From Oxalobacteraceae bacterium CAVE-383 (GTDB lineage: Bacteria; Pseudomonadota; Gammaproteobacteria; Burkholderiales; Burkholderiaceae_D): a stretch of 64,000 nt of DNA. Numbering within the stretch: the stretch's first letter is position 1; the number at the start of each line of letters is the position of its first letter. Under the pieces are notes generated by a model, which worked only from the letters and a program-made list of their open reading frames with translations, was not told the origin of the DNA and did no database searches. Below, piece by piece: positions 25,516 through 34,249 of the stretch. Location of the stretch: NCBI GenBank assembly GCA_004134995.1, contig REGP01000006.1, positions 62,001 to 126,000 on the forward strand. The letters are read 5' to 3'. Both the position numbers and the translations under genes were made by a program.

Positions 25516-26760
25516 ATGATCACCGACATTAACTTGCGGCATTTGCGGGCGTTTATCGCGGTCGCCGAATCCGGCGGCGTGAGCCAGGCGGCGAAGGCCA
25601 TCTATCGCGCGCAATCGGCCATATCGCGTTCGATCCATGAACTGGAAAGCGCGCTCGGCGTCGAGCTGTTCGAACGCAAAGCCAGCGGCATGCTGCCGAC
25701 CGCTTTCGGCCAGGCGCTCTTGTATCGCGGCCATCGCGCGGCCAATGAATTCAGGCAGGCGCGCGACAGCCTGGCCACGCGCATCCGCAAAGCCGGCGGC
25801 GCGCTGAATGCGCCGGTGTTCGATCTGCTGTTCAACCGCGACCGCCTGCAGATATTTATTGCGCTGGCCGAATCGCGCCACATGCAGACGGTGGCCAATC
25901 TGCTCGGCGTCACCCAGCCGGCCGTCAGCGCCGCGATCGGCGAACTCGAAGCCAGCCTCGGCATTCCGCTTTTCCTGCGAACGGCGAAAGGCCTGGTCGT
26001 CAACGAAAGCGGCGAGATCCTGCTGCTGCGCGCCAAACTGGCGCTGGCCGAATTGCGCCACGTGGAAGGCGATATCGCCGCGTTGCGGGGCCAGACCCAA
26101 GGGCATGTCACGGTAGGCGCGGATCCGCTGAGCCGTGCCCTGATTTTGCCGCGCGCGATTGCGCGCGTGCTGGAACGCCATCCGCAGGTGCGGATTTCAA
26201 CTATCGACGCCGGCATCGAAGGCCTGGCCGCGCAACTGCGCGCCGGCGATCTGGATTTCGTGCTTGGCACGCGCCCTCCCGGCTCCGGCCCCGGCCCTGC
26301 TGGCCATACCGCGCCGGACATGGTCCATCTGCCGCTGATGACCGACAAAATGTCGGTCTTCGTGCGCAACGACCACCCGCTGACGCGGCTGCCGAAAGTC
26401 ACGCCCGGCGATCTGATGCGCGCCGAATGGATACTCCCCGCCAGGCTGACCTCGGAACGCATGCTGTTCGACCAGGCCTTTATCGAGATGAGCGGATCCC
26501 TGCCCAAAGGCGCGATCGAAACAGGCGATATGGGAATCCTGCGCGGCCTGCTGCTCGACAGCGATCTGATCACGGCGATCTCGCGCCAGCAGCTCGATCT
26601 GGAGCACCGGCTCGGCATTTTGCGCATGCTCGATTTCGAATTCGACAAGAGCGAGCGGGTGATTGTCCTGACGCAGCGCGCAAAAAGCCGCCCGTCTTCC
26701 GGCAGCGCCGCGCTGATGGCCGCGATCCGGGAGGTGGCAAGCGAAATGGCCGGCATATAA
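25516..26760 (+). CDS. LysR-family regulator with two N-terminal HTH domains
   Basis: A 414-residue LysR-type protein, about 110 longer than usual. Residues 7-66 form one winged helix (LRHLRAFIAVAESGG, then QSAISRSIHELESALGVELF); residues 109-168 form a second (DRLQIFIALAESRHM, then QPAVSAAIGELEASLGIPLF); the effector-binding domain spans about 195-400. The duplication is in frame with no stop, so it is a real tandem, not a fused pair of ORFs. Related ~410-residue regulators exist in other Burkholderiales from memory, but their behaviour is unknown. It lies between a divergent binding-protein gene and the aldehyde dehydrogenase operon, its likely targets. Confidence 0.85.
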   Translation: MITDINLRHLRAFIAVAESGGVSQAAKAIYRAQSAISRSIHELESALGVELFERKASGMLPTAFGQALLYRGHRAANEFRQARDSLATRIRKAGGALNAPVFDLLFNRDRLQIFIALAESRHMQTVANLLGVTQPAVSAAIGELEASLGIPLFLRTAKGLVVNESGEILLLRAKLALAELRHVEGDIAALRGQTQGHVTVGADPLSRALILPRAIARVLERHPQVRISTIDAGIEGLAAQLRAGDLDFVLGTRPPGSGPGPAGHTAPDMVHLPLMTDKMSVFVRNDHPLTRLPKVTPGDLMRAEWILPARLTSERMLFDQAFIEMSGSLPKGAIETGDMGILRGLLLDSDLITAISRQQLDLEHRLGILRMLDFEFDKSERVIVLTQRAKSRPSSGSAALMAAIREVASEMAGI

Positions 26761-26866
26761 GAAAATTCGATGGACTATTAATCGATTGCGATGGCTGCCG
26801 CGCGCAGGCGGAGCCTACAATGACGGGGCAGGAATATATAAAAATTATTATTCAACGAGAGACAAA

Positions 26867-28360
26867 ATGCATAATGCCACCCCGATAAAAATCGATCTGT
26901 TCATCAATCAGAAAGCGGTCGCCGGCGATCATTATTTTGAAGTGCGCGATCCCGGCAATTTCGCCGAAGTGGTGGGCCTGGTCGCCGCCGCCAGCGCCAA
27001 AGATGTGGACGACGCCGTAACGGCGGCCTACCGGGCCGGCCATTCCTGGCGCAACGCGCCGGTGCGCGAACGCCTCGACCGCTTGCTGGCGGCAGCCGGC
27101 GCGATGGAAATCATGGGCGCGCAACTGGCCGAGACGCTGGTGCGGGAGCAGGGCATCCTGCTGGCCGAAACCGTGCGCGATGCCGCCAATGGGGTCCAGA
27201 CCTTGCGCGAAACCGTGGCCATCGCCGAACCCTTCCTGCAGGATGAAACTTTTGAAGACGGCGAAACGCTGATCCGCCTGGAAAAGGCGCCGATCGGCGT
27301 GGTCGCGGCAATCATTCCCTGGAATGCGCCGCTGGGGCTGGCCATGACCAAGGTCGGGCCGGCGCTGGCCTGCGGCAATACGCTGGTGCTCAAGCCGTCG
27401 CCGTTCGCGCCGATCGCGCTGTCGCAGGCCTTGCAACTGATCGCCGGATTTTTTCCGCCGGGCGTGGTCAATATCGTCAACGGCGACGGCGAATGCGGTC
27501 CCGCGCTGACGCGCCATCCGCTGGTGCGCAAGGTGTCGTTCACCGGCAGCGTTCCGGTCGGCAAGGCCGTCATGGCGGCCGCCGCCGAATCGGTGAAGAA
27601 TATCGGCCTGGAGCTGGGCGGCAATGACCCGGCCATCATCCTGGACGACGCCAGGCCGGCCGATGTGGTGCCGGAATTGATACGGCGGATATTCCCGCGT
27701 TCCGGCCAGGTTTGCTACGCCGTCAAGCGCATCTACGTGCCGCAGGCGCTGCATGACAAATTTCACGGCGCGCTGTATGAAGCGATCGACCAGCTGCAGG
27801 TCGGCTACGGCATGGATCCGCGCTCGACGCTGGCGCCGGTGAACAACAAGAATCAGTTCAATTTCATCAAGGGCCTGCTGGAGCGCACCCGCGCCGGCGG
27901 CGCCACCGTGAGCGAGCTGGGCGGCAAGGTCGATCCGGCCAGCTGGGACAAGGGCTATTATCTGCGGCCGGCTCTCATCAGCAACGTTGCGCCGGACGCC
28001 GAAGTGGTCACCTGCGAGCAGTTCGGCCCCATCATTCCCCTGGTGCCGTACCGCACCGAAGACGAAGCCATACAAATGGCCAACAGCACCGAACACGGTC
28101 TGGCCTCGTCGGTCTGGACCGGCGATTTCGAGCGCGGCATGCAATTGGCCAAACGCATCGAAGCCGGCCTTACCTTCGTCAACAGCCACGCGCGCACCGC
28201 GCTGGGCGACCGCCATCTGCCGTTCGGCGGCGTCAAGCAAAGCGGCATCGGCCGCGTGCGCACCACCATCGGCATGGCCGAATACATCGAACATCACGCG
28301 ATCAGCCTGAACAAGAACGTCATCGCGGACATCAACAAGAACGCAAAAGGGACAAACTAA
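26867..28360 (+). CDS. NAD(P)+-dependent aldehyde dehydrogenase
   Basis: A 497-residue aldehyde dehydrogenase, full family length. Motifs: IIPWNAPLGLAMTKVGPALACGN (cofactor and substrate tunnel), FTGSVPVGKAVM (nucleotide-binding), LELGGNDPAIILDDA with the catalytic Glu, and the catalytic Cys in RRIFPRSGQVCYAVKR. The C-terminal LPFGGVKQSGIGRVR is typical. ATG 26867 follows AACGAGAGACAAA. The next gene, a ThDP enzyme, begins 1 nt after its stop. The pair fits a decarboxylase making an aldehyde from a 2-oxo acid and a dehydrogenase oxidising it, as in mandelate-type pathways. Benzaldehyde or a similar aromatic aldehyde is a reasonable guess. Confidence 0.9.
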   Translation: MHNATPIKIDLFINQKAVAGDHYFEVRDPGNFAEVVGLVAAASAKDVDDAVTAAYRAGHSWRNAPVRERLDRLLAAAGAMEIMGAQLAETLVREQGILLAETVRDAANGVQTLRETVAIAEPFLQDETFEDGETLIRLEKAPIGVVAAIIPWNAPLGLAMTKVGPALACGNTLVLKPSPFAPIALSQALQLIAGFFPPGVVNIVNGDGECGPALTRHPLVRKVSFTGSVPVGKAVMAAAAESVKNIGLELGGNDPAIILDDARPADVVPELIRRIFPRSGQVCYAVKRIYVPQALHDKFHGALYEAIDQLQVGYGMDPRSTLAPVNNKNQFNFIKGLLERTRAGGATVSELGGKVDPASWDKGYYLRPALISNVAPDAEVVTCEQFGPIIPLVPYRTEDEAIQMANSTEHGLASSVWTGDFERGMQLAKRIEAGLTFVNSHARTALGDRHLPFGGVKQSGIGRVRTTIGMAEYIEHHAISLNKNVIADINKNAKGTN

Positions 28361-28361
28361 G

Positions 28362-30092
28362 ATGAGCAATTCCACACCGCATACGCCACGCTATACCGCT
28401 TCCGACGCCCTCCTGACTTCGCTGCAGGAAGTCGGCGTCTCGTACATTTTCGGCAATCTCGGCAGCGATCATGCCGACATCATCGAATCCGTCACCACGG
28501 CCGCCGGCAATCCCGGCATGAAGATGCCGAAAATCGTGTTGTGCCCGCATGAAGGCGTGGCCATCGCCGCCGCGCACGGCTACGCGCAGGTCAGCGGCCG
28601 CGCCCAGGGCGTGTTCGTGCACGTCGACGTCGGCACGCAGAACATGGGCGGCGGCATCAGCAATGCGCTGCACGGCCGGGTGCCGGTATTCATTTTCGCC
28701 GGCCTCACGCCATGCACCATCGAAGGCGAGCTGCCCGGCAGCCGCAACCGCACGGCGACTTTCTGGCAGGACGTGCCGGACCAGGGCGGCATCATCCGCC
28801 AATACGTCAAATGGGATTACAGCCTGCGCACCGCAAAGAACGTCAAGCAGATCGTGCATCGCGCGGTGCAGATCGCCGAAAGCGACCCGAAGGGGCCGGT
28901 GTATCTGACCGGCGCGCGCGAAGTGCTGGCCGAGGAAGCCGTGGCGACGCCGCTGCCGCTTGAAAAATGGCGGCCGATCGAGCCGGCCGCGCTGCCGCCC
29001 GACGGTGTGAAGGAAATCGTCGAAGCGCTGATGCAGGCGCAAAACCCCTTGCTGGTGACGTCCTACTACGGCCGCAATCCGGCCGCCGTCGCCGAGCTGG
29101 CGCGGCTGTGCGATCGCCTTTCGATTCCGGTGATCGAAGAGCGCCCGATCAATGTATGCTTCCCGGCCGATCATCCGCTGCACATGGGCTATCTGGCCGC
29201 GCCCAACATCGCGGCGGCCGACGTCATTGTCGTGCTCGATTGCGACGTGCCATGGATACCTTCGAGCAAGGACGTGCCGAATCCGGATTGCAAGGTGTTC
29301 TACATCGACGTCGATCCGCTGAAAGACACTATCCCGCTCTGGTACATGCCGTCGGAACGCTTCTACAAAGTAGACACCGCGCTGGCCGTCACGCAGTTGA
29401 ATCGCTTCCTCGATACCGCCGCGCCGATGGCGCAAGGCAAGCACGACGCGCGGCGCGCGCATGTCGCCAAGGTGCGCGCGGAGCTGGAGGCGCGCTGGGA
29501 AAAGAAAGCGCAGATGCCGGCCGATAACGTCTGCACGCCGGAATGGATCACGGCCTGCCTGCGCAGCGAGATCAGCGACGACACGATTCTGATCAACGAA
29601 GCCGTCACCAACGCCACCGCGATATTCCACAATCTGCCGCGCAACAAGCCGGGCACGCTGTTCGGCAGCGGCGGCAGCTCGCTGGGGTGGGGCGGCGGCG
29701 CGGCGATCGGTTCCAAGCTGGCCGCGCCGGACCGGGATGTAGTCTGCTTTACCGGCGACGGCGCGTATTTCCTCGGCAATCCGTCGGCGGTCTATTGGAT
29801 GTCGCGCCGCTACAAGACGCCGTTCCTGACCATCATTTTCAATAACCAGGGCTGGAACGCCACCCAGGAAAACTTCAAGCTGCTGCATCCGGAGGGCGGC
29901 GCCGAAACGCTTGGCGACTGCATCAGCCTGGGCCCGTCGGCCGATTTCGCCAAGGTGGCCGAAGCGACCGGCGGCGCATTGGCGTTCACGATCGAGCGCG
30001 CCGACGCGGTGCCGGCGATCCTGAAGCAGGCCATGCAATCGGTGCGGGCCGGCCGTTCGGCGGTGATTGATGTGCGGATAAAATCCTTATAA
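28362..30092 (+). CDS. Thiamine-diphosphate enzyme (2-oxo-acid decarboxylase type)
   Basis: A 576-residue cytoplasmic ThDP enzyme of the acetolactate synthase/benzoylformate decarboxylase superfamily. The catalytic Glu region is CPHEGVAIAAAHGYAQVSGR and the cofactor motif is intact: FTGDGAYFLG with FNNQGWN about 25 residues later. No signal peptide. It follows the aldehyde dehydrogenase gene directly and is followed by the isochorismatase-fold gene, forming one operon. It is a distant paralogue of the Tat-exported enzyme at 9.8 kb. A benzoylformate- or phenylpyruvate-like substrate would suit the context, but synthase or lyase activity is possible. Confidence 0.87.
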   Translation: MSNSTPHTPRYTASDALLTSLQEVGVSYIFGNLGSDHADIIESVTTAAGNPGMKMPKIVLCPHEGVAIAAAHGYAQVSGRAQGVFVHVDVGTQNMGGGISNALHGRVPVFIFAGLTPCTIEGELPGSRNRTATFWQDVPDQGGIIRQYVKWDYSLRTAKNVKQIVHRAVQIAESDPKGPVYLTGAREVLAEEAVATPLPLEKWRPIEPAALPPDGVKEIVEALMQAQNPLLVTSYYGRNPAAVAELARLCDRLSIPVIEERPINVCFPADHPLHMGYLAAPNIAAADVIVVLDCDVPWIPSSKDVPNPDCKVFYIDVDPLKDTIPLWYMPSERFYKVDTALAVTQLNRFLDTAAPMAQGKHDARRAHVAKVRAELEARWEKKAQMPADNVCTPEWITACLRSEISDDTILINEAVTNATAIFHNLPRNKPGTLFGSGGSSLGWGGGAAIGSKLAAPDRDVVCFTGDGAYFLGNPSAVYWMSRRYKTPFLTIIFNNQGWNATQENFKLLHPEGGAETLGDCISLGPSADFAKVAEATGGALAFTIERADAVPAILKQAMQSVRAGRSAVIDVRIKSL

Positions 30093-30199
30093 TTTTTGCG
30101 TGGATATTGCGCCCTTCTGCCATAATGGCGCAATGATATTTCCCCGGGTATAAATAGATTTATATCTGGAACTTAACCACGCTTCCAAGGATTTTTTAC

Positions 30200-30832
30200 A
30201 TGGCGATCGACACCCTTATTCCGGCCCGCACCGCATTGCTGTTTTTCGATATGCTGAACGGGCATGTCAAAAAAGACGACCCGAAAACCAAGGCGCGCTA
30301 TGCGCCGATCATCGCCGCTTCGCAGGCCGTGCTGCAGGCCGCGCGCGCAAACGGCATGATGGTGGCCTACGCCGCCGCGAATCACCGTGCCGACAATCTC
30401 ACCAGCGCGCATACCATCCGCGATACCGACGGCCGGCTCAATCCGATTCCGGTCGACCAGCCGCCGGACCTGAAGGCGGTGCTCGACGGCGGCACCTGGG
30501 AAGCGGCGATCATCGACGAAATCGCGCCGATGCCGGAAGATTACATTATTCCCAAATACCGCTGGAGCGCTTTCTACCAAACCTATTTCGATCTGGCGCT
30601 GCGCACCCGCAAGGTCGACACCATCATCATCGCCGGCGGCTCCACCGACGTCGGCGTGGCCAGCACCGCGTACGCCGCGCGCGACATGGATTACAACCTG
30701 GTGTTCGTCAGCGACGCCTCGGGTTCGCCGGAAACCGACAACCACGACCAGTTCATGCGCCGCATTTTCCCGCGCATGGGACGCGTGCGCAGCGCGGCGC
30801 AAGTCACCGAAATGCTGAAGGCCGGCGCATAG
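30200..30832 (+). CDS. Isochorismatase-fold protein lacking the catalytic cysteine
   Basis: A 210-residue protein of the isochorismatase/nicotinamidase superfamily. Asp17 (LLFFDMLN) and Lys119 (IIPKYRW) of the usual triad are present, but the cysteine position is glycine (Gly152 in GGSTDVGVASTAYAARD). Cys-dependent amidase activity is therefore unlikely; true isochorismatases such as PhzD also lack the Cys and act on a vinyl ether. Third gene of the aldehyde dehydrogenase-ThDP operon (108 nt gap). A hairpin element starts 20 nt after its stop. The reaction is open. Confidence 0.8.
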   Translation: MAIDTLIPARTALLFFDMLNGHVKKDDPKTKARYAPIIAASQAVLQAARANGMMVAYAAANHRADNLTSAHTIRDTDGRLNPIPVDQPPDLKAVLDGGTWEAAIIDEIAPMPEDYIIPKYRWSAFYQTYFDLALRTRKVDTIIIAGGSTDVGVASTAYAARDMDYNLVFVSDASGSPETDNHDQFMRRIFPRMGRVRSAAQVTEMLKAGA

Positions 30833-30852
30833 TACTTGAGCCGGCGCCTGGA

Positions 30853-30976
30853 GGTTGTTGCGAAGTCAGGCGAGGCGGGGTGTTGTGCGAAGTGAGGTAA
30901 AGGAGGAGACGGCCGCAGGCCGGCGGGGGACACGAACGCAGTACAACGCCCCGCCTCGCCTGACTTTGCAACAACC
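30853..30976 (+). repeat. Long hairpin element, copy C
   Basis: Arms 30853-30886 and 30943-30976 (34 nt) pair at 32 of 34 positions; both mismatches are G-T wobbles on the + strand. The 56-nt loop (30887-30942) is identical to that of copy A at 15.4 kb, whereas the arms are unrelated in sequence. It lies between the convergent isochorismatase-fold gene and the hydrolase gene (17 nt from the hydrolase stop). No T-tract follows. Confidence 0.9.
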
Positions 30977-30993
30977 GCCCAGTTCGCAACCGC

Positions 30994-32352
30994 CTAATTC
31001 GAATCGAAATAGTTGCTGTCGATGTGGCGCAGCCACAAGCTGCCGACCACCTTGATGGCGTCCTGCGTGAACAGGTAATGATGGAAGTCCTGTACGCGCA
31101 CCACCTTGAACTTGCGTGTATACGGCTCCATGATTTCCCGATGCGCATCCACCACCTTCGGCGGCATGGCTTCATCGGCGGTGCCGTTCATTTCCAGCAC
31201 CGCGATATCTTTCAGCGCGGCGGGCGGATAGCTCGGTTCGAAAGTGTCGCGCATCAATGCGGCAAATCCGCGCTGGCGATCGGCCTGCGGCAGCCAGTCC
31301 GCCATCCAGAGCCGCAATGCGGTATCGGTCAGGGCGCCGGAATTGAACTGCATCGGCGCGTCTTCGCCGCTCTTGAAGCGGGGATCGTTCAAGGCGCCTT
31401 GCCACCATTGCTGCTTGGTTTTTTCATCGATATTCCTGGTGTAGAACTCGAAGTCGTCATAGCCGCGTTCGCGCAGGCGCACCGCCGTTTCGGCATACGG
31501 CGTCTTGAAATCGCCCTGCGTGGCCTTGCGGTATACATAAGCAAGGCCGGTGGTGCTGGTGCCCCAGTTCAGATAGCCGTCCGGCTTGATATATTTCGCC
31601 AGCGGATACATGAATGCGCCGCCGGTGGACATGCCCCAGTACAGCAGATAAGCCTTGTCCCGCTCGGCGCCCGGCAGCACGTGTTCGATCGCCTTGGTGT
31701 AGCCGGTCAGGAAAGTCTGGCCGGTAGCGGCCAGCATCTGTTTGTACAGCAGTGTGCCTTCCTTGGGAAAGCGGTAGGTGCTGCTGTCGCCGGAAGTGGC
31801 CTCCTTGCCGGCCGTGGTCTTGAGCGTGAAATCGTCGGCGGTCCATGGCGCTTTCTGCGCGCGATTGAAGATCGGCATGCGGATGCCGATCGGAATGTCC
31901 TTCCAGGAACCGTTGCCGCTCTTGTCGAAGAAATTCCAGCGGCCGACGCGGGTCAGGGCGATGAAGGTCACGCCGCGCTTGGTCAGCCATACCGCCGGTC
32001 CTTCCTTGCCTTCCGGCGTTTGCAGGAAATCCATCGCATATTCGCTGCCGGGTTCGCCGCCGACCACCGTGATCTTCCGGCCGTTGTGCAGGCGCGGCTT
32101 GTCCGGCGTCAGCGTTACGACCACTTGCGTATATTGCTGGCCGTAGGCGTCGAAATCGATGTAGTCGATTTTCTTGCGATAGCCGGACGTTGCCGGATAG
32201 TCATTGGCGCCGAGAATGACGCCGACTTCCTTGCTGTCAACCATGCCCTTGTCGGGCGGCAGTTGCCAATCGCCCGCGGCGAATGCGTGGGCGCTCAAAC
32301 ATAATGCGGATAACGCGAAAACCTGTCGTAAGCCTGGCAGTGCTGGCAACAT
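30994..32352 (-). CDS. Secreted alpha/beta hydrolase
   Basis: A 452-residue protein with a signal peptide (residues 1-26, ending AHAFAAG). The start at 32352 follows CCAGGAGATAGTC. The nucleophile elbow is YWGMSTGGAFMYP (Ser in G-x-S-x-G), the acid is likely in LEMNGTADEAMPP, and the His in VQDFHHYLFTQD. A long N-terminal part with VVVTLTPDKPRLHNGRKITVVGG is beta-rich. An esterase or peptidase acting in the periplasm or outside is likely. It is downstream of solute-binding protein 2 (17 nt gap), suggesting that it releases a product that the binding protein takes up. Confidence 0.8.
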   Translation of the reverse strand: MLPALPGLRQVFALSALCLSAHAFAAGDWQLPPDKGMVDSKEVGVILGANDYPATSGYRKKIDYIDFDAYGQQYTQVVVTLTPDKPRLHNGRKITVVGGEPGSEYAMDFLQTPEGKEGPAVWLTKRGVTFIALTRVGRWNFFDKSGNGSWKDIPIGIRMPIFNRAQKAPWTADDFTLKTTAGKEATSGDSSTYRFPKEGTLLYKQMLAATGQTFLTGYTKAIEHVLPGAERDKAYLLYWGMSTGGAFMYPLAKYIKPDGYLNWGTSTTGLAYVYRKATQGDFKTPYAETAVRLRERGYDDFEFYTRNIDEKTKQQWWQGALNDPRFKSGEDAPMQFNSGALTDTALRLWMADWLPQADRQRGFAALMRDTFEPSYPPAALKDIAVLEMNGTADEAMPPKVVDAHREIMEPYTRKFKVVRVQDFHHYLFTQDAIKVVGSLWLRHIDSNYFDSN

Positions 32353-32369
32353 GACTATCTCCTGGTGGT

Positions 32370-33425
32370 TTATTTCGTTTGCTTGACGATGATGTCCTGG
32401 TAAAGCTTGTTCCACTTGTCGGTTTCATCCAGCACCGTCTTGTGGTCCATGAACTTGAGCGGCAGTTTGCTCAGCGGCGTCGGGAATTTCTTGTTGGTGG
32501 TCATGTAATCGTGCTGGGCAAGAATGGTCTGTCCGTCCGTCAGCATGAAATCGTAAAACAGGACCGCGGCATTCGGATGCGGCGGATTCCGGGAGACCGC
32601 GATGCCGTTGAGCTGCGCGACCGCCGGCGGGATGATGAACCAGTCGATCGGCGCGCCGTTGCGCTTGAATTGCTCGGCCTTGAAGTTGTGCACGGTCAGC
32701 CCCAGCGGCACTTCGCCCGAAGCGACCAGATTGGCCAGCAGCGTATGCCCTTTGCGCACCGAGACGCCGTTGGTGGCGACGATGTCGCGGAACAGCTTCA
32801 GGCCCTTGGCTTCGCCCAGTTCGCCGACGATGGTGGCGAACCAGTCGGCGTCGGCGGCTTCGATGCCCAGCTTGCCTTTCCATTTCGGATCCAGCAGATC
32901 GGACCACGTTTTCGGCAGATCGCTTTTCGCGACCAGTTTGGTGTTATAGGCCAGCGTGAAAATGTTCACGCGCGCGGCCACCCATTGCCGATGCGGCGGA
33001 ATCGCCTGCGGGATCAGGTCGGCCAGATTGGGAGAGCGGACTTCCTGCAGCAATTGCTCGCGGTACAGCGCTTCCAGATTGGTGCCGTCGGCCTCGATCA
33101 CGTCCGCTTCGAAGCGGCGCGCGCGGCCTTCGCTGACCAGGCGCTGCACCACCATGTCGGAACCCGAGCGCCAAAGCTTGACCTTGATGCCGTATTTCTT
33201 TTCGAATGCCGTGATCAGCACCGCGATTTCATCGGCCGGCGTCGATGTATAGAGTTGCAGTTCGCCTTCTTTCTTCGCGCCTTCCAGCAGGCGCTGCTGC
33301 CGGTCGGGTCCTTGATAACTGATGGCGTCCTGGGCGCCGGCGAAGCCGCTCAATATGAACAGGCCGGCAGCGATGGCGGCGATGGCGAAGGTCTTGCGGA
33401 TGTTGCTTTGCGACAATGACGTCAT
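32370..33425 (-). CDS. Orphan periplasmic solute-binding protein 2
   Basis: A 351-residue paralogue of the binding protein at 24.3 kb. Signal peptide residues 1-31 (ending FAGAQD). Shared core: QGPDRQQRLLEGAKKEG, YGIKVKLWRSGSDMVVQRL, LPKTWSDLLDPKWKGKLGIE, KGHTLLANLVASGEVPLG. Start at 33425 follows AGGGGAAATTTTCA. It is the first gene of a two-gene unit with the secreted hydrolase, and faces the porin gene across an 824-bp region. No transporter membrane genes are close by. Confidence 0.87.
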   Translation of the reverse strand: MTSLSQSNIRKTFAIAAIAAGLFILSGFAGAQDAISYQGPDRQQRLLEGAKKEGELQLYTSTPADEIAVLITAFEKKYGIKVKLWRSGSDMVVQRLVSEGRARRFEADVIEADGTNLEALYREQLLQEVRSPNLADLIPQAIPPHRQWVAARVNIFTLAYNTKLVAKSDLPKTWSDLLDPKWKGKLGIEAADADWFATIVGELGEAKGLKLFRDIVATNGVSVRKGHTLLANLVASGEVPLGLTVHNFKAEQFKRNGAPIDWFIIPPAVAQLNGIAVSRNPPHPNAAVLFYDFMLTDGQTILAQHDYMTTNKKFPTPLSKLPLKFMDHKTVLDETDKWNKLYQDIIVKQTK

Positions 33426-34249
33426 TGAAAATTTCCCCTAGTGTGTTTTTTTTATTTTAATACGATACAAATAATTTAATTTATAAGAAATTTAATATCT
33501 CCATAAAAATCAATGAGATATATAAATATTTATATCCAAAATCGCGAATCGTGCCAGCTCCGGCGGCGCCCTTGAGGGCGCGCCGGCGTCGCTGAACCGC
33601 GCCGATGCCTGGCCCCCGAAAGAGGCTGTCATTCGCATGCGCTTCCGGTGCGGATGCCGGCTTCGGCAAGAACGTCCGGCGCGAATGGATTTCCAGGCCG
33701 GCATTTATGTCGCATTCATGCGACGCCATGTAACACCTGTAAGGTGCTTGCGGCGCGGGTTTGTAGTGAATATGTAAAGATTTAATTGTCTGTCGACAGG
33801 CAAATTTGCGCATTTGCCGTGGACGATCCGCTGGATCTGCCGACCCCCTGATCCTGCCATGGTGCCATGGCATTTCTTGCGGCGGCGCGGCACGGCGCGG
33901 TATTTCCGGACCGTTTTCTCCCCGGTCATAAAATTATTTATATCGATTTATACCGTCTTTCTGCGTCAATTTAATGCAGTCCGTGCCGCGTTCATCCATC
34001 GATCTTTACAGAAAACTTCATTTTGTTTCAGGTGTAAAACGGTTTAAAAACTTAACGCCAATTCCCTCAGTAAATGAGATTTTCTTCATTATGTTTTAGC
34101 GTTTTTCCCAAGTTTTTTGTGGAACGCTTTTTTACAATCAGCCGACTGTCTCGGGCCGGAAGAACACTCCGGTTACAAAACGATTGGGCCAGACGCTGAT
34201 GCAGAAAATTGGGCAGGACTTCGAGTAATTTTTCATCAAGGGGGTTTTA
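33426..34249. promoter_or_regulatory. Long divergent control region upstream of the porin
   Basis: An 824-bp region without a supported gene between solute-binding protein 2 and the porin. The first 100 bp and the last 300 bp are AT-rich. Visible elements are the palindrome CTGTCGACAG near 33793, the direct repeat GCCATGGTGCCATGG near 33856, and a stem AGCGTT/AACGCT followed by a T-run near 34098-34133, which may be a leader terminator or an sRNA end. The Shine-Dalgarno AAGGGGG precedes the porin ATG. The length suggests several regulators or an unannotated small RNA. Confidence 0.5.

Noticed and set aside
33481-33873. Reading frames of about 130 codons in the porin upstream region
   Set aside because: No family resemblance, no ribosome-binding site, and composition unlike neighbouring genes; the region is better read as regulatory.
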